Shown here in pieces: positions 17,264 through 28,247 of a stretch of 64,000 bases of DNA. A model generated the notes under the pieces. That model did no database searches. It was not told where the DNA came from and saw nothing but the letters and a program-made list of their open reading frames with translations. Both the position numbers and the translations under genes were made by a program. The DNA is taken from assembly GCA_018333605.1 (NCBI GenBank), contig JAGXSV010000059.1:1-64000 (forward strand), given 5' to 3'. Source of the stretch: Hydrogenophaga sp. (lineage in GTDB: Bacteria > Pseudomonadota > Gammaproteobacteria > Burkholderiales > Burkholderiaceae_C). Each line of letters begins with the position of its first letter. Position 1 is the stretch's first letter.

Positions 17264-17869
17264 TTATCCGGCGCGCGAGGCAAGTGAGTGCGCTGGGGGA
17301 TCATGACACCAGTCAAGCACCCAGTCCTCACGCAACACATTCTGCAACCACAGGGCACCCACCAGGGTTTTGCAATCGATCACCTCACCGTTGCGGCACC
17401 AGTTCTGCAGTTCGGCTGGGGACGCGGTGAACACATCGAGAAATTCCCCTTCATCCAGATGCCGATCACCCAAGCTCAGATTTCGGGCAAACCAGATGTC
17501 GATGATCTCGTTCGAATAGGCGATGGTGGGTGCCAACTGGCCCGCGAAAGCCCATTCGCGCGCGCTGTAGCCCGTTTCCTCCAGCAACTCCCGCTGGGCA
17601 CACGCCAAGCTGGATTCGGCAGCATCGAGCTTGCCCGCCGGAAATTCGATCATGACCTGCCGCATGGGATGGCGGTACTGGCGCTCCAGCACCACCCGTC
17701 CATCATCGAGAAACGCGATCACCATCACAGCGCCAGGATGCACGACAAACTCGCGGGTTGCTTCGCGCCCGGAAGGCAGGCGAACGGTGTCGCGCACCAC
17801 ATGCAGAAAGTGGCCCTTCAGCAGCTCAGTGCGGGCCAATGGCGTTTCACGCAGGTGCAGGTCTTCCAT
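17264..17869 (-). CDS. NUDIX hydrolase, probable ADP-ribose pyrophosphatase
   Basis: A 201-residue NUDIX enzyme. The Nudix box (G-x5-E-x7-RELLEE-x-GY) begins at GKLDAAE near residue 88 and carries the glutamates that bind metal. The stretch LERQYRHPMRQVMIEFPAG before it is typical of the ADP-ribose pyrophosphatase (NudF) group, which cleaves ADP-ribose to AMP and ribose 5-phosphate. The substrate is inferred from that resemblance. It lies between the DUF2818 and DUF1178 genes on the same strand, with a copy of the dispersed palindromic repeat upstream. Confidence 0.88.
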   Translation of the reverse strand: MEDLHLRETPLARTELLKGHFLHVVRDTVRLPSGREATREFVVHPGAVMVIAFLDDGRVVLERQYRHPMRQVMIEFPAGKLDAAESSLACAQRELLEETGYSAREWAFAGQLAPTIAYSNEIIDIWFARNLSLGDRHLDEGEFLDVFTASPAELQNWCRNGEVIDCKTLVGALWLQNVLREDWVLDWCHDPPAHSLASRAG

Positions 17870-17907
17870 CGATCAACCTGGAGAGAGCCGGCGCGAACAG
17901 ACACGAA

Positions 17908-17987
17908 CCCGGGAACACCGCAGAACCGGCCGGGCGGCTGGTGTTGCCCCATACGAGGGGGTGGAGCGCTGAAAGCGCAGCGCGGGG
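17908..17987 (-). repeat. Dispersed palindromic repeat, copy D
   Basis: Read on the minus strand, this 80-base segment matches the copies at 45210, 61251 and 63089: a GC-rich hairpin, a CCCC/GGGG hairpin, and a third hairpin closed by AACACC/GGTGTT. It lies between the DUF2818 and NUDIX genes. It is the most diverged copy: its inner stem uses CCGG instead of CTGGC/GCCAG. Confidence 0.7.
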
Positions 17988-17997
17988 ATGGACATGC

Positions 17998-18300
17998 TCA
18001 ACCGCGGCGTTTGAACAGGTAGCGGTATACAAAGCCCGGGAAGGCCAGGGTCAAAAAGAGTGCGCCCGTGGTGGCATAAAATTCCCAACCTTGGGGGTAA
18101 ATCTGCCCTGCTGATTGCTCGAGAGCCAAACCAAACGCTCCGACCAACAGGTAGCAGACAAACAACTCACCCGCACGCATTCCGAGCGTCTTGGGTTCCT
18201 TGCGGGGGATTACGGCCAACCAGCGGTTGTTGACAAAAGGTATGTTGGCAGCCAACAACGCAGCGGTCAGCACCAGCCAGACAGAGAGGGTGTGGGTCAT
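17998..18300 (-). CDS. DUF2818 family membrane protein
   Basis: A 100-residue protein starting MTHTLSVWLVLTAALLAANI, with three predicted membrane helices separated by the conserved NNRWLAVIPRKEPKTLGMRAGE segment. DUF2818 proteins are found directly downstream of nuoN in betaproteobacteria. Their role in complex I or otherwise is unknown. The ATG at 18300 is chosen because the longer frame up to 18531 overlaps nuoN and shows no hydrophobic or conserved character. Confidence 0.88.
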   Translation of the reverse strand: MTHTLSVWLVLTAALLAANIPFVNNRWLAVIPRKEPKTLGMRAGELFVCYLLVGAFGLALEQSAGQIYPQGWEFYATTGALFLTLAFPGFVYRYLFKRRG

Positions 18301-18379
18301 AGGGACAATGTGAGCCAGTAAAGTGCCGCGAGTTCCAGGCAGGCGGCTGCCACCCGGGCCAACCGCATGCCTTTTCGCT

Positions 18380-19876
18380 CTAAACGAACAGGGAAGCGAC
18401 GGCCTGGGCACAAAGTGCCATGAGGCCGCCGGGCACAATGCCCAGCACAAGGACCAAGGCACCGTTGAGCGTGAGCACAGAACGCACATCAGCACCCGCC
18501 ACGATCTCAGCGGTTTGCGTTGGCGGGTCAAAGTACATCACCTTGACCAGGCGCAGGTAGTAAAACGCACCCAGCAACGACATCAGCACTGCGAACACTG
18601 CCAAGCCAATGTAGAAGGCTCCACTCGAAGCCAGCAGGGCCTGCAGCACCGAAAGCTTGGCGTAAAAACCCACCAATGGGGGCACACCCGCGAGCGAGAA
18701 CATGCACACAGCCATGACACCGGCGTACAGTGGGCTGCGTTGGTTCAGGCCAGCCAGGTCGCTGATGTTTTCAGACTCGAACCCATTGCGCGACAGCAAC
18801 ATGATGACGCCAAAGGCACCCAGGGTGGTCAGCACATAGGTGACCACGTAAAACATGCTGGAGCTGTAAGCGTTGGCCATGTTGCTCATATCGCCCTGCA
18901 CCACGCCCGCCAGCAAGCCCAGGAGCATGAAACCCATTTGCGCGATGGTCGAAAACGCCAGCATGCGCTTGAGGTTGGTTTGGGCAATGGCGGCCAGGTT
19001 CCCAATCAGTAACGACATGACGGCCAGCACGGCCAGCATTTGCTGCCAGTCAAACGCCAGGGGCAGCATGCCCTCCGCCAGCAAGCGCACCAGAATGGCA
19101 AACGCAGCCAACTTGGGTGCGCCACCAATGATCAGAGTGACGGCTGTCGGTGCGCCGTGGTACACGTCAGGCACCCACATGTGAAAGGGAACCACGCCCA
19201 GTTTGAAAGCCAGACCGGCAACCAGAAACACCAGGCCAAGCGTCAGTACTTGCGCAGAACCCTTGAGGGTGGCTTCACCGCCGGCAATGGCCTTCATCAC
19301 CTCGGCCAGATCCAGCGAACCCGTGGCACCATAGATCATGGACATGCCGTACAGCAGAAAACCGCTGGCCAGCGCGCCGAGCACGAAATACTTCATGGCC
19401 GCTTCCGTGGCCTGCAAGTCATCGCGGCGCAGGGCCACCAGGGCGTAACTGGAAAGCGTCAGCAACTCAAGCCCGAGGTAGATCACCAGAAAGTTGTGGC
19501 CGGAGATCATGACAAACATGCCCAGCAGCGCAAACAGACTCAGCGTGAACAGCTCGCCGCCGCGCAGCATGTCGCGGGCACCAGCATAGGCGCGCCCGTA
19601 CACCAGCGTGACCATCATGGCCAGTGCGGCAAAGCACTTGAGCCAGTTGCCCATGGGGTCACTGACCACCATGCCACCCCAGCCCATGATGGTTTCCCCC
19701 GCGCTCGCGTAGTAACCCTGCAGCAAAGCCACCACGGCCAAGGTCAGCAGGGTCAGCACATAGGTGGCACCCCGGAGCGGCGTCTTGACGCCGAGGTCCA
19801 GCAGCGCGATCACGCAGGCCATCACCAGCAACAGGATTTCAGGGTAAGCCGTGACCCAGCTGAGGTTGTCAATCAT
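18380..19876 (-). CDS. nuoN: NADH-quinone oxidoreductase subunit N
   Basis: A 498-residue, about 14-helix antiporter-like subunit of complex I that forms part of the proton-pumping arm. It has the repeated NuoL/M/N architecture with conserved membrane lysine and histidine positions, and [20 protein letters not shown] is the diagnostic block. It is the last of the 14 nuo genes and starts 36 bases after nuoM. Confidence 0.96.
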   Translation of the reverse strand: MIDNLSWVTAYPEILLLVMACVIALLDLGVKTPLRGATYVLTLLTLAVVALLQGYYASAGETIMGWGGMVVSDPMGNWLKCFAALAMMVTLVYGRAYAGARDMLRGGELFTLSLFALLGMFVMISGHNFLVIYLGLELLTLSSYALVALRRDDLQATEAAMKYFVLGALASGFLLYGMSMIYGATGSLDLAEVMKAIAGGEATLKGSAQVLTLGLVFLVAGLAFKLGVVPFHMWVPDVYHGAPTAVTLIIGGAPKLAAFAILVRLLAEGMLPLAFDWQQMLAVLAVMSLLIGNLAAIAQTNLKRMLAFSTIAQMGFMLLGLLAGVVQGDMSNMANAYSSSMFYVVTYVLTTLGAFGVIMLLSRNGFESENISDLAGLNQRSPLYAGVMAVCMFSLAGVPPLVGFYAKLSVLQALLASSGAFYIGLAVFAVLMSLLGAFYYLRLVKVMYFDPPTQTAEIVAGADVRSVLTLNGALVLVLGIVPGGLMALCAQAVASLFV

Positions 19877-19912
19877 GTATGCGCTCTCTTGTGTTTTTGG
19901 CCGGTCACGGGG

Positions 19913-21388
19913 TCAGTTCAGTTTGGAAATGGCAACATGGCGCAGCAGATCCGCGACCGAAGCGTCCATCACATCGGTAAATGGCTTGGGGTACACGCCC
20001 ATGAAAAGTACAGCGACCGCCAGCGAACCCATCACCAGGAATTCGCGGGGGTTGAGATCCGTCAACCCTTTCACGTTGTCGTTGCCTACCGGTCCGAGAT
20101 AGACCCGTTTGAACATCCAAAGCGAATACGCCGCACCAAAGATGAGCGCAGAGGCCGCAGCCGCCCCCACCCAGAAATTGGCTTTGACCGCGGCCAGAAT
20201 AACCATCCACTCTCCCACGAAACCCGCCGTGCCGGGCAAACCGCAGTTGGCCATGACAAACAACAAGGCAAATGCCGAGAAATTGGGCATGGTGTTCACC
20301 ACGCCACCGTAGTCGGCAATTTCACGCGAGTGCACCCGGTCGTAAAGCACGCCAATGCAAAGGAACATGGCGGCCGACACAAAACCGTGCGCAATCATCT
20401 GCACGATGGCACCAGACACGCCGAGGTCGCTGAAAACGAAGAAGCCCAGCGTCACAAAACCCATGTGCGCAACGGACGAGTACGCCACCAGTTTCTTCAT
20501 GTCTTGCTGCACCATAGCCACCAGACCCACGTACACCACAGCCACGAGCGATAGTGAAATCATCAGCCACGCCCACTCTTGGGACGCGTCGGGCAGGATG
20601 GGCAATGAAAAACGCAAGAAACCGTACGCACCCAACTTGAGCATGATGGCGGCCAACACGGCGGAACCACCGGTGGGCGCCTCCACGTGAACGTCGGGAA
20701 GCCAGGTGTGCACCGGCCACATGGGCACCTTCACGGCAAACGCAGCAAAGAAAGCGAAGAACAGCAGCGTCTGCGCTGTGCTGCCCAAGGGCAACTGATA
20801 CCAGTCGCTCAGCGCAAAGCTTCCGCCGGACTGGGTGTACAGGTAAATCAGGGCCACCAGCATGAGCAACGAGCCCATGAGCGTGTACAGGAAAAACTTG
20901 AACGCTGCGTAAATCTTGTTGGGACCACCCCAGATCCCAATGATCAGGTACATCGGGATCAGGGTGGCCTCAAAGAACACATAAAAGAGCATCGCGTCCT
21001 GCGCACTGAACACGCCGATCATCAAGCCCGACAAAATCAGGAACGCACCCATGTACTGGTTCACGCGGCGGGTGATCGCCTCCCAGCTCGCCACCACCAC
21101 CACCACGGTGATGAACGCAGTCAACAGAACCAACCAGAGCGAAATGCCATCCACACCCAAGTGGTAATGCACATTGAAGCGATCAATCCAGACGCTCTTT
21201 TCAACAAACTGCATGGCTGCGGTGCCGATCTCGAACCCGCTGTACAGCGGTACGGTCACGGCCAACGAGACCAGCGCACCCACCAGCGCTATCCAACGGA
21301 CCACATGTGCCTGGTCGTCACGGCCAAAGGCCAGCAGCACAGCGCCAAAGAAAATCGGCGTCCAGATCGCAAGGCTCAGCAAACCCAT
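19913..21388 (-). CDS. nuoM: NADH-quinone oxidoreductase subunit M
   Basis: A 491-residue antiporter-like membrane subunit of complex I. KVPMWPVHTWLPDVHVEAPT and AYSSVAHMGFVTLG are family signatures. It lies between nuoL and nuoN on the same strand, 13 bases after the nuoL stop, and contributes one proton channel. Confidence 0.96.
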   Translation of the reverse strand: MGLLSLAIWTPIFFGAVLLAFGRDDQAHVVRWIALVGALVSLAVTVPLYSGFEIGTAAMQFVEKSVWIDRFNVHYHLGVDGISLWLVLLTAFITVVVVVASWEAITRRVNQYMGAFLILSGLMIGVFSAQDAMLFYVFFEATLIPMYLIIGIWGGPNKIYAAFKFFLYTLMGSLLMLVALIYLYTQSGGSFALSDWYQLPLGSTAQTLLFFAFFAAFAVKVPMWPVHTWLPDVHVEAPTGGSAVLAAIMLKLGAYGFLRFSLPILPDASQEWAWLMISLSLVAVVYVGLVAMVQQDMKKLVAYSSVAHMGFVTLGFFVFSDLGVSGAIVQMIAHGFVSAAMFLCIGVLYDRVHSREIADYGGVVNTMPNFSAFALLFVMANCGLPGTAGFVGEWMVILAAVKANFWVGAAAASALIFGAAYSLWMFKRVYLGPVGNDNVKGLTDLNPREFLVMGSLAVAVLFMGVYPKPFTDVMDASVADLLRHVAISKLN

Positions 21389-21401
21389 CTTGTTCTTCCT
21401 C

Positions 21402-23441
21402 TTATTTGGCGAGCCACACGAAATACGTCGTGAACAGCAACACGCCCACGATCATCACCAGCGCGTAGTGGTACAGGTAGCCAGTTTGTGCCTGGCGCAC
21501 CAGCGACGAGACCCAGCCGATCAGCTTCCAACTCGCGTTGACCACGCCCCCCTCAATCAATGTACGATCGCCGCCCTTCCACAGGCCGATGCCCAGCCCA
21601 CGCGCACCCTTGGCCAGCACGTTTTCGTTGAACCAGTCCAGGTAGTATTTGTTTTCCAGGATGGTGACAACGGGCTTGAGCGCACGGCGGATGGCGGTTG
21701 GCACAGCCGGGTTGATCAGGTACATGTACCAAGCCGTGACGGCCCCGCCCAGCGCCAGGTACAGCGGTGGGGTGTAAAGCGCGTGGCTCACCATGGCCAA
21801 GGGCCCCTGGAAGATTTCGGCAAATTTGGCCATTGCCGGGTGGCCTTCGCTGTTGATGGTGATGGCATCCTTGAGGAAGTCACCGAACAACATTGGCTCA
21901 ATCGTCATGTAGCCGATCACCACCGAGGGGATGGCCAGCAAAATCAGCGGTACCGTCACCACCCAGGGTGATTCGTGCGGTTTGCCGTCACCGTGGTGAC
22001 CATGGTCGTCGTCGTGGCCGTGGTCATCGCCGTGCCCATGGTGAGCATCCGGATTCTGGTCGTAACGCTCCTTGCCATGGAACACCAGAAAATACAAGCG
22101 GAACGAATAGAACGACGTGACAAACACACCGGCCAGCACGGCGAGGTAGGCAAAACCCGAGGCGGGAAGATTGCTGAAGTGAACCGCTTCAATGATGCTG
22201 TCTTTGGAGTAAAAACCAGAGAACAACGGCGTACCGATCAGGGCCAGCGTGCCCAGCAAGAAGGTGATCCAGGTGATGGGCATGTACTTGCGCACCGCTC
22301 CCATCCAGCGGATGTCCTGATTGTGGTGCAGGCCCATGATGACCGACCCGGCTGCCAGGAACAGCAACGCCTTGAAGAATGCGTGCGTCATGAGGTGGAA
22401 CACCGCCGCCGAATACGCCGAGGCACCCAACGCAACCGTCATGTAGCCCAGCTGCGACAACGTGGAATAGGCCACCACACGTTTGATGTCGTTCTGGATG
22501 ATGCCCAGGAAGCCCATGAACAGCGCGGTGATGGCGCCGATGATCATGATGAAGTTGAGAGCTGTGTCCGACATCTCGAACAGCGGCGACATGCGCGAGA
22601 CCATGAAAATGCCAGCGGTCACCATCGTGGCTGCGTGGATCAGCGCCGAAATGGGCGTTGGGCCTTCCATCGAATCGGGCAGCCACACGTGCAAGGGAAA
22701 CTGAGCCGACTTGCCCATGGCACCAATGAACAGGCAGATGCAAATCACCGTCACCAGCATCCAGTCGGTGCCGGGGAAGCCCAACGAACCTAGCTCAGGC
22801 GCCTTGGCAAAAATCTCGGTGTAATTCAGGCTGCCCGTGTGGGCAACGATCAAGCCAATACCCAGGATGAAACCAAAGTCGCCCACGCGGTTGACCAGAA
22901 ACGCCTTCATGTTGGCGAAGATGGCTGTGGGTTTGTTGTACCAAAAGCCAATCAGCAAATACGACACCAAACCAACAGCCTCCCAGCCAAAAAACAGCTG
23001 CAGCAGGTTGTTGCTCATCACCAGCATCAGCATGGAAAAGGTAAACAACGAGATATAGGCAAAGAAGCGGTTGTAACCAGCGTCCTCTTCCATGTAGCCA
23101 ATGGTGTAGAGGTGCACCATGAGCGAAACGAAGGTCACCACCACCATCATCATGGCGGTGAGCCCGTCCACCATGAAGCCGATTTCCATCTTCAGGCCGC
23201 CAACCACCATCCACTCGTAGATGGTTTCGTTGAAGCGCGCCCCATCAACCGCCACGCTCTTGAGCGTCATGGCGGACAAGATAAACGCGATCAGCACACC
23301 CAGAATGGTGAGCGTGTGGGACGCGCGGCGCCCGATGACGTTGCCGCCAAACGTGGTGCCCAGGATACCCGCGAGGGCTGCACCCACCAGGGGGGCCAGT
23401 GGGACGGCCAGGAGAGTGCTTGCAGAAAGGGTGGTGCTCAT
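21402..23441 (-). CDS. nuoL: NADH-quinone oxidoreductase subunit L
   Basis: A 679-residue antiporter-like subunit, the distal end of the complex I membrane arm, with the long lateral helix expected in its C-terminal region. KSAQFPLHVWLPDSMEGPTP is diagnostic. A hydrophilic loop near residues 455-485 is extremely rich in histidine and aspartate (HHGHGDDHGHDDDHGHHGDG), a feature that might bind metal but whose meaning is unknown. It follows nuoK with a 27-base gap. Confidence 0.96.
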   Translation of the reverse strand: MSTTLSASTLLAVPLAPLVGAALAGILGTTFGGNVIGRRASHTLTILGVLIAFILSAMTLKSVAVDGARFNETIYEWMVVGGLKMEIGFMVDGLTAMMMVVVTFVSLMVHLYTIGYMEEDAGYNRFFAYISLFTFSMLMLVMSNNLLQLFFGWEAVGLVSYLLIGFWYNKPTAIFANMKAFLVNRVGDFGFILGIGLIVAHTGSLNYTEIFAKAPELGSLGFPGTDWMLVTVICICLFIGAMGKSAQFPLHVWLPDSMEGPTPISALIHAATMVTAGIFMVSRMSPLFEMSDTALNFIMIIGAITALFMGFLGIIQNDIKRVVAYSTLSQLGYMTVALGASAYSAAVFHLMTHAFFKALLFLAAGSVIMGLHHNQDIRWMGAVRKYMPITWITFLLGTLALIGTPLFSGFYSKDSIIEAVHFSNLPASGFAYLAVLAGVFVTSFYSFRLYFLVFHGKERYDQNPDAHHGHGDDHGHDDDHGHHGDGKPHESPWVVTVPLILLAIPSVVIGYMTIEPMLFGDFLKDAITINSEGHPAMAKFAEIFQGPLAMVSHALYTPPLYLALGGAVTAWYMYLINPAVPTAIRRALKPVVTILENKYYLDWFNENVLAKGARGLGIGLWKGGDRTLIEGGVVNASWKLIGWVSSLVRQAQTGYLYHYALVMIVGVLLFTTYFVWLAK

Positions 23442-23468
23442 GGTGTTCGTGCCTCTTCGGGTGCGGGC

Positions 23469-23786
23469 TTAACCCTTGAGGGTGTTGAGTTCTTCGACGC
23501 TGATCGACGCCTTGTTGCGGAACAGCAGCATCAGAATGGCCAAGCCAATCGCCGATTCAGCTGCAGCCACCGTCAGGATGAAGAACACGAAGACCTGTCC
23601 ATGAAGGTCACCCAGAAAATGAGAAAACGCCACAAAGTTCATGTTGACCGAGAGCAGCATCAGTTCGATGGCCATGAGCAGCACGATGAGGTTTTTGCGG
23701 TTCAGGAAAATCCCGACCACCGACAGCGTGAACAGAATCGCACCAACGGTGAGGAAGTGACCCAGGGTCAGCGTGGTGAGCGTCAT
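23469..23786 (-). CDS. nuoK: NADH-quinone oxidoreductase subunit K
   Basis: A 105-residue, three-helix complex I subunit with membrane glutamates in [14 protein letters not shown] and [10 protein letters not shown] that belong to the proton path. It is slightly longer than the usual 100-102 residues, so the true start may be an internal codon. Its start overlaps the nuoJ stop by four bases (ATGA), indicating translational coupling. Confidence 0.95.
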   Translation of the reverse strand: MTLTTLTLGHFLTVGAILFTLSVVGIFLNRKNLIVLLMAIELMLLSVNMNFVAFSHFLGDLHGQVFVFFILTVAAAESAIGLAILMLLFRNKASISVEELNTLKG

Positions 23787-24436
23787 ACTTTGCCCTCTTC
23801 TGTGGCAGCTGCCTCGGTTGGCTGTGATTTTTGGGTCGCAGCCATGGGCACAACAACCAGGCGGTCGCTCGCCCGCACGTGAACCTGCAAGCCAGGGTTG
23901 ATGGCCTTGCTGTCTTTGCGCTGACGCAACGTCAAGGCGATGGCAGCAATCATGGCCACCAGCAAGATCGCGGCGGCCACTTCAATCGGATACAGGTACT
24001 CGGTGTACAGCAGCAGGCCCAGCTCTTTCGTGTTGGCGTAGTCCGGGGCATTCACACCGGTGCCAGGTGCATCCGGGCTCATGGACAGGGCCGGAAAACC
24101 TGCCCATTGCACAGCGATGAGTTCTGCCGCCACCAAGGCGCCCAAGAAAGCCGCCAGTGGGAAGTGTTTCCAGAAACCCTTGCGCATACCTTCTATGTTG
24201 ATGTCGAGCATCATCACGACAAACAGGAACAGAACCATCACCGCGCCGAGGTAGACCAGCACGAGCGTGATACCCAAAAACTCGGCTTTCAAGAGCAACC
24301 ACAACGCGGCGGCCTGCGAAAAGGCAAGCATGAGGAAAAGCACGGCGTGCACAGGATTGCGCGCGGTAATCACGCGGAAGCCTGCAAACAGCAGCAGGGC
24401 AGAGAACAGGTAAAAAAAGCCGGTCTGGTAGTCCAT
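23783..24436 (-). CDS. nuoJ: NADH-quinone oxidoreductase subunit J
   Basis: A 217-residue, five-helix complex I subunit. The conserved [20 protein letters not shown] segment contains the pi-bulge helix that links quinone chemistry to proton movement. The C-terminal extension beyond about residue 185 is soluble and threonine- and alanine-rich. It follows nuoI with a 33-base gap and overlaps nuoK. Confidence 0.95.
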   Translation of the reverse strand: MDYQTGFFYLFSALLLFAGFRVITARNPVHAVLFLMLAFSQAAALWLLLKAEFLGITLVLVYLGAVMVLFLFVVMMLDINIEGMRKGFWKHFPLAAFLGALVAAELIAVQWAGFPALSMSPDAPGTGVNAPDYANTKELGLLLYTEYLYPIEVAAAILLVAMIAAIALTLRQRKDSKAINPGLQVHVRASDRLVVVPMAATQKSQPTEAAATEEGKV

Positions 24437-24469
24437 GGAATGGTTCTTCGTTCTTGGGTCAGCCCAGGG

Positions 24470-25009
24470 TCAGCGGTAAGGCGCGTCGGCCGCTTTGGCA
24501 GCAGCGATTTCGGTTTCGTAACGGTCACCTACGGCCAACAGCATGTCTTTGGTGAAGTACAGGTCACCTCGCTTTTCGCCGTGGTACTCGAAAATATGCG
24601 TTTCTACAATGGCGTCCACCGGACAGGCCTCTTCACAAAAACCGCAGAAGATGCACTTCGTCAAGTCGATGTCATATCGCGTGGTGCGGCGACTGCCGTC
24701 CTCGCGGGCATCCGACTCAATGGTGATCGCCATGGCGGGACATACCGCTTCACAGAGTTTGCAGGCAATGCACCGCTCTTCACCGTTTTCGTAACGGCGC
24801 TGGGCATGCAGGCCACGAAAACGCGGCGAAATCGGGGTTTTCTCTTCGGGGAACTGCACCGTGACTTTGCGACGGAATGCATAGCGTCCGGTCAGCGCCA
24901 TTCCCTTGAACAATTCAACCAGCAAAAAGCTTTTGAAAAAGTCCCGAAAGGAAAATGGTGCTACAGCGACGTTTGGGACAACGGAGGCGGAAGATATGGA
25001 CATGGTCAT
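24470..25009 (-). CDS. nuoI: NADH-quinone oxidoreductase subunit I
   Basis: A 179-residue peripheral-arm subunit carrying two 4Fe-4S clusters (N6a and N6b) in [12 protein letters not shown] and [12 protein letters not shown], near residues 80 and 119. Homologues are usually 162-170 residues, and the first 10-15 residues ([16 protein letters not shown]) look like a variable extension, so a downstream start is possible. It follows nuoH by nine bases. Confidence 0.95.
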   Translation of the reverse strand: MTMSISSASVVPNVAVAPFSFRDFFKSFLLVELFKGMALTGRYAFRRKVTVQFPEEKTPISPRFRGLHAQRRYENGEERCIACKLCEAVCPAMAITIESDAREDGSRRTTRYDIDLTKCIFCGFCEEACPVDAIVETHIFEYHGEKRGDLYFTKDMLLAVGDRYETEIAAAKAADAPYR

Positions 25010-25018
25010 TCGCCCTGC

Positions 25019-26101
25019 TTATTTCCAGATATTCCAAGGTGTCTGCATCAATGCGCCGACCAGCAGCAGATAGATGAGCGTCACAGGAATGAAAATCTTC
25101 CAGCCCAGACGCATGATCTGGTCGTAGCGGAAGCGCGGGAAGGTGGCACGTATCCAGATGAACATCGACACCACAAAGAAGGTTTTCAGGCCGAGCCAGA
25201 TCCAGCCGGGGATCCAGTTGAACAGCGCGCTGTCAATGGGCGGCAACCAGCCGCCGAGGAACATCAGCACGGCCAGAATGGAAATCAGCCACATGCTGGC
25301 GTATTCGGCCAGGAAGAAGATGGCGAACCCCATGCCCGAATATTCGACCATGTGACCGGCAACGATCTCTGCTTCGCCTTCCACCACGTCGAACGGGTGA
25401 CGGTTGGTCTCGGCCACGCCAGAGATTAGGTACACGAAGAAAATGGGCAGCAGAGGCAGCCAGTTCCACGACAGGAAGTTGAGCCCCATGTCAGCGCCCA
25501 TGCCGCGGCTTTGCGAAGCCACGATTTCACCCAGGTGCAAGCTGCCGGCGGTCATGACGACCACCAGGAAACAGAAGCCAATGGCGATTTCGTAACTCAC
25601 CATCTGGGCAGAAGCGCGCAAGGCACCCAAAAAGGCGTATTTCGAGTTGGATGCCCAGCCAGCGATGATCACGCCGTAGACCTCAATCGACGTGATGGCC
25701 AAGATCACAAGCAAGCCCGCATTGACGTTCGCCAGAATCGCATCGGGACCAAACGGCACCGCCACCCACGCAGCGAGCGCCGGCATGATGGCCATGATGG
25801 GGCCCAGGCGAAACAAACCGCTGCTCGCCGCGCTGGGGCTGATGATCTCTTTGGTCAGCAGTTTGACGGCGTCGGCAATGGGCTGCAGCAGGCCAAATGG
25901 ACCGACCCGGTTGGGACCCAGGCGAACCTGAATGAAACCCAACAACTTGCGCTCCCACAGGGTGAGGTAAGCGACAGCGCCCATCAGAGGTGCGAGCACG
26001 GCCACGATCTTGATCAGGTTCCAAAGCACAGGCCAAGCTGCCGTGGTCCACCACGAGGCGGCAATCAAGCCCATACCGCCGTTGTACATGGCGTCGATCA
26101 T
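25019..26101 (-). CDS. nuoH: NADH-quinone oxidoreductase subunit H
   Basis: A 360-residue, eight-helix membrane subunit that forms much of the quinone chamber. Signatures are [21 protein letters not shown] and [20 protein letters not shown]. Its ATG overlaps the stop of nuoG by four bases, so translation is probably coupled. The first about 15 residues ([16 protein letters not shown]) are hydrophobic and variable. Confidence 0.96.
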   Translation of the reverse strand: MIDAMYNGGMGLIAASWWTTAAWPVLWNLIKIVAVLAPLMGAVAYLTLWERKLLGFIQVRLGPNRVGPFGLLQPIADAVKLLTKEIISPSAASSGLFRLGPIMAIMPALAAWVAVPFGPDAILANVNAGLLVILAITSIEVYGVIIAGWASNSKYAFLGALRASAQMVSYEIAIGFCFLVVVMTAGSLHLGEIVASQSRGMGADMGLNFLSWNWLPLLPIFFVYLISGVAETNRHPFDVVEGEAEIVAGHMVEYSGMGFAIFFLAEYASMWLISILAVLMFLGGWLPPIDSALFNWIPGWIWLGLKTFFVVSMFIWIRATFPRFRYDQIMRLGWKIFIPVTLIYLLLVGALMQTPWNIWK

Positions 26102-28233
26102 GCGGGTGCTCCTTCCGTCTGAACGCTTGACGCACGTGCGTCGCTCGTGAGCTGCAACGATGTGGCGCGACGAACCAGCCCATCAAGCTGGTAGATTGAC
26201 GCCACACACGGCTGCACGCTGGCTGGCGCAAGGTCAATATTCACCGAACAGGCGTTGGACAGACGCGAGGCGCCTACGACGGTTCCGGCGAGCACGCCAG
26301 GCAGTGCGTTTGCCAATACGGCTTGTGAGGAATCGGCGTCAAATCCGGCCAGACCAAGCAAATTGCCCAACACCCGAAGCACCTTCCAGGCCGGGCGGGT
26401 TTCGCCAAGCGGTCGCACAACAGCGTGGAAACTCTGCAGTCGGCCTTCGGCGTTGACAAAAGAGCCCGACGTTTCGGTGAATGGCGCAATGGGCAAGAGC
26501 ACATCGCTCACATCCATGTTCGACTTGAAAGGGCTGAGCGTCACCACCATGTCAGCGTGATTCAGGCCTGCGGTACCCGCTGCGCTGTCGTGGGCGGGTT
26601 CGGTGTTCAGCAGCACCGCCGCCTTGAGAGTGCCGCCCAGCATTTGACCCGCATGGAGGCCGCCCTGACCGGGCGTGGCGCCCACAAGCTGGGCCCCAAC
26701 GGTGTTGGCTGCTTCGGTGAAATAACCCACGGTGGCGCCAGTCTGCTGCCCGATCCAGTTGGCGAGCGCCAGCAGACTGGCCGCTTTTTCGTGGTGCGCG
26801 GCGGCATTGCCGAGCAGAATAGCTTTTCGCTCACCACCCAGGAGCGACTTGGCCACCGCACGAGCGGCGTCGCTCACCTCGGCAGCCGCGGGTACCGCGG
26901 CCCCTGTTTCCTGGGCTACCGCAGCGGCAATGCCTGCCAGCGCCGAAACCCAGGAAACGGTGTCAGCCAGCACCGTGTTCTTAACGGCCATCGCCCAGTC
27001 TTGCGGCTCTGCACCGAGCACGTTGACCTGACAACCTTTGCGGGCCGCTTGGCGAATGCGCTGGGCAAAAAGTGGATGGTCCTTGCGCAGGTGGGAACCC
27101 ACCACCAGCACGCGCTGAAGCGAAGACAACGTCGCGATGGACTGACCCAACCAGCGCGCAGCACCAGCCGGTGCGGTGTTGCTGAAGTCGGCACTGCGCA
27201 GGCGCACATCAATATTTTGGCTGCCGAGACCGCGCACCAAGGCACCGGCCAACGCCAGCTCTTCGACCGTGCTGTGCGGGCTGGCCAGCAGACCGATGGC
27301 GCCAGCGCCGTGATCGGCCTTGACCTGCTTCAGGCCGTTGGCCACGTATTCCAGTGCTGTCTGCCAGTCGACCGTTTTCCACTCACCACCCTGCTTGAGC
27401 ATGGGCGCGATCAAACGTTCTTCGCTGTTGACGGCCTCGTAAGAGAAACGGTCGCGGTCCGCGATCCAGCACTCGTTCACAGCATCGTTTTCCAACGGCA
27501 CCACACGCATGACCTTGTGATTTTTGACCTGAACGATCAGATTGGCACCGGTCGAATCGTGTGGGCTCACACTCTTGCGGCGTGAAAGCTCCCATGTGCG
27601 GGCGCTGTAGCGAAACGGCTTGCTGGTGAGCGCACCCACCGGGCAAATGTCGATCATGTTGCCGGACAACTCGGAATCCACCGTGTTGCCCACAAAGGTC
27701 TCGATCTCGGCGTGCTCGCCGCGGTGCGACATGCCCAGCTCCATCACACCGGCAATTTCCTGGCCAAAACGAACGCAACGCGTGCAATGGATACAGCGGC
27801 TCATTTCCTGCATGGACACCAGCGGCCCAACGTCTTTGTGGAACACCACGCGCTTCTCTTCTTCGTAGCGCGAGGTGCCGCCGCCATAGCCTACGGCCAG
27901 ATCCTGCAACTGGCATTCGCCACCCTGGTCGCAAATCGGGCAGTCCAGCGGGTGGTTGATTAGCAAGAACTCCATCACCGACTGCTGAGCCTTGATGGCC
28001 TTGTCGCTCTTGGTGCGGACGATCATGCCCATCGTCACCGGCGTGGCGCAGGCGGGCATGGGTTTGGGCGCCTTTTCGACGTCTACCAGACACATGCGGC
28101 AGTTGGCCGCAATCGACAATTTCTTGTGGTAACAGAAGTGCGGAATGTAGGTGCCAGCCTTCTCGGCCGCATGCATCACCATGCTGCCAGCGGGCACTTC
28201 CACCTTCTTGCCGTCGAGTTCAATTTCAACCAT
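26098..28233 (-). CDS. nuoG: NADH-quinone oxidoreductase subunit G
   Basis: A 711-residue peripheral-arm subunit that carries several iron-sulfur clusters. An N-terminal 2Fe-2S ferredoxin domain has [18 protein letters not shown], the N5 site is in [18 protein letters not shown], and the N4-type cluster is in [16 protein letters not shown]. The remainder is a molybdopterin-oxidoreductase-like fold without cofactor. Length is close to the short form of the family. It starts 14 bases after nuoF. Confidence 0.96.
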   Translation of the reverse strand: MVEIELDGKKVEVPAGSMVMHAAEKAGTYIPHFCYHKKLSIAANCRMCLVDVEKAPKPMPACATPVTMGMIVRTKSDKAIKAQQSVMEFLLINHPLDCPICDQGGECQLQDLAVGYGGGTSRYEEEKRVVFHKDVGPLVSMQEMSRCIHCTRCVRFGQEIAGVMELGMSHRGEHAEIETFVGNTVDSELSGNMIDICPVGALTSKPFRYSARTWELSRRKSVSPHDSTGANLIVQVKNHKVMRVVPLENDAVNECWIADRDRFSYEAVNSEERLIAPMLKQGGEWKTVDWQTALEYVANGLKQVKADHGAGAIGLLASPHSTVEELALAGALVRGLGSQNIDVRLRSADFSNTAPAGAARWLGQSIATLSSLQRVLVVGSHLRKDHPLFAQRIRQAARKGCQVNVLGAEPQDWAMAVKNTVLADTVSWVSALAGIAAAVAQETGAAVPAAAEVSDAARAVAKSLLGGERKAILLGNAAAHHEKAASLLALANWIGQQTGATVGYFTEAANTVGAQLVGATPGQGGLHAGQMLGGTLKAAVLLNTEPAHDSAAGTAGLNHADMVVTLSPFKSNMDVSDVLLPIAPFTETSGSFVNAEGRLQSFHAVVRPLGETRPAWKVLRVLGNLLGLAGFDADSSQAVLANALPGVLAGTVVGASRLSNACSVNIDLAPASVQPCVASIYQLDGLVRRATSLQLTSDARASSVQTEGAPA

Positions 28234-28247
28234 GTGCGACTTCTTTT

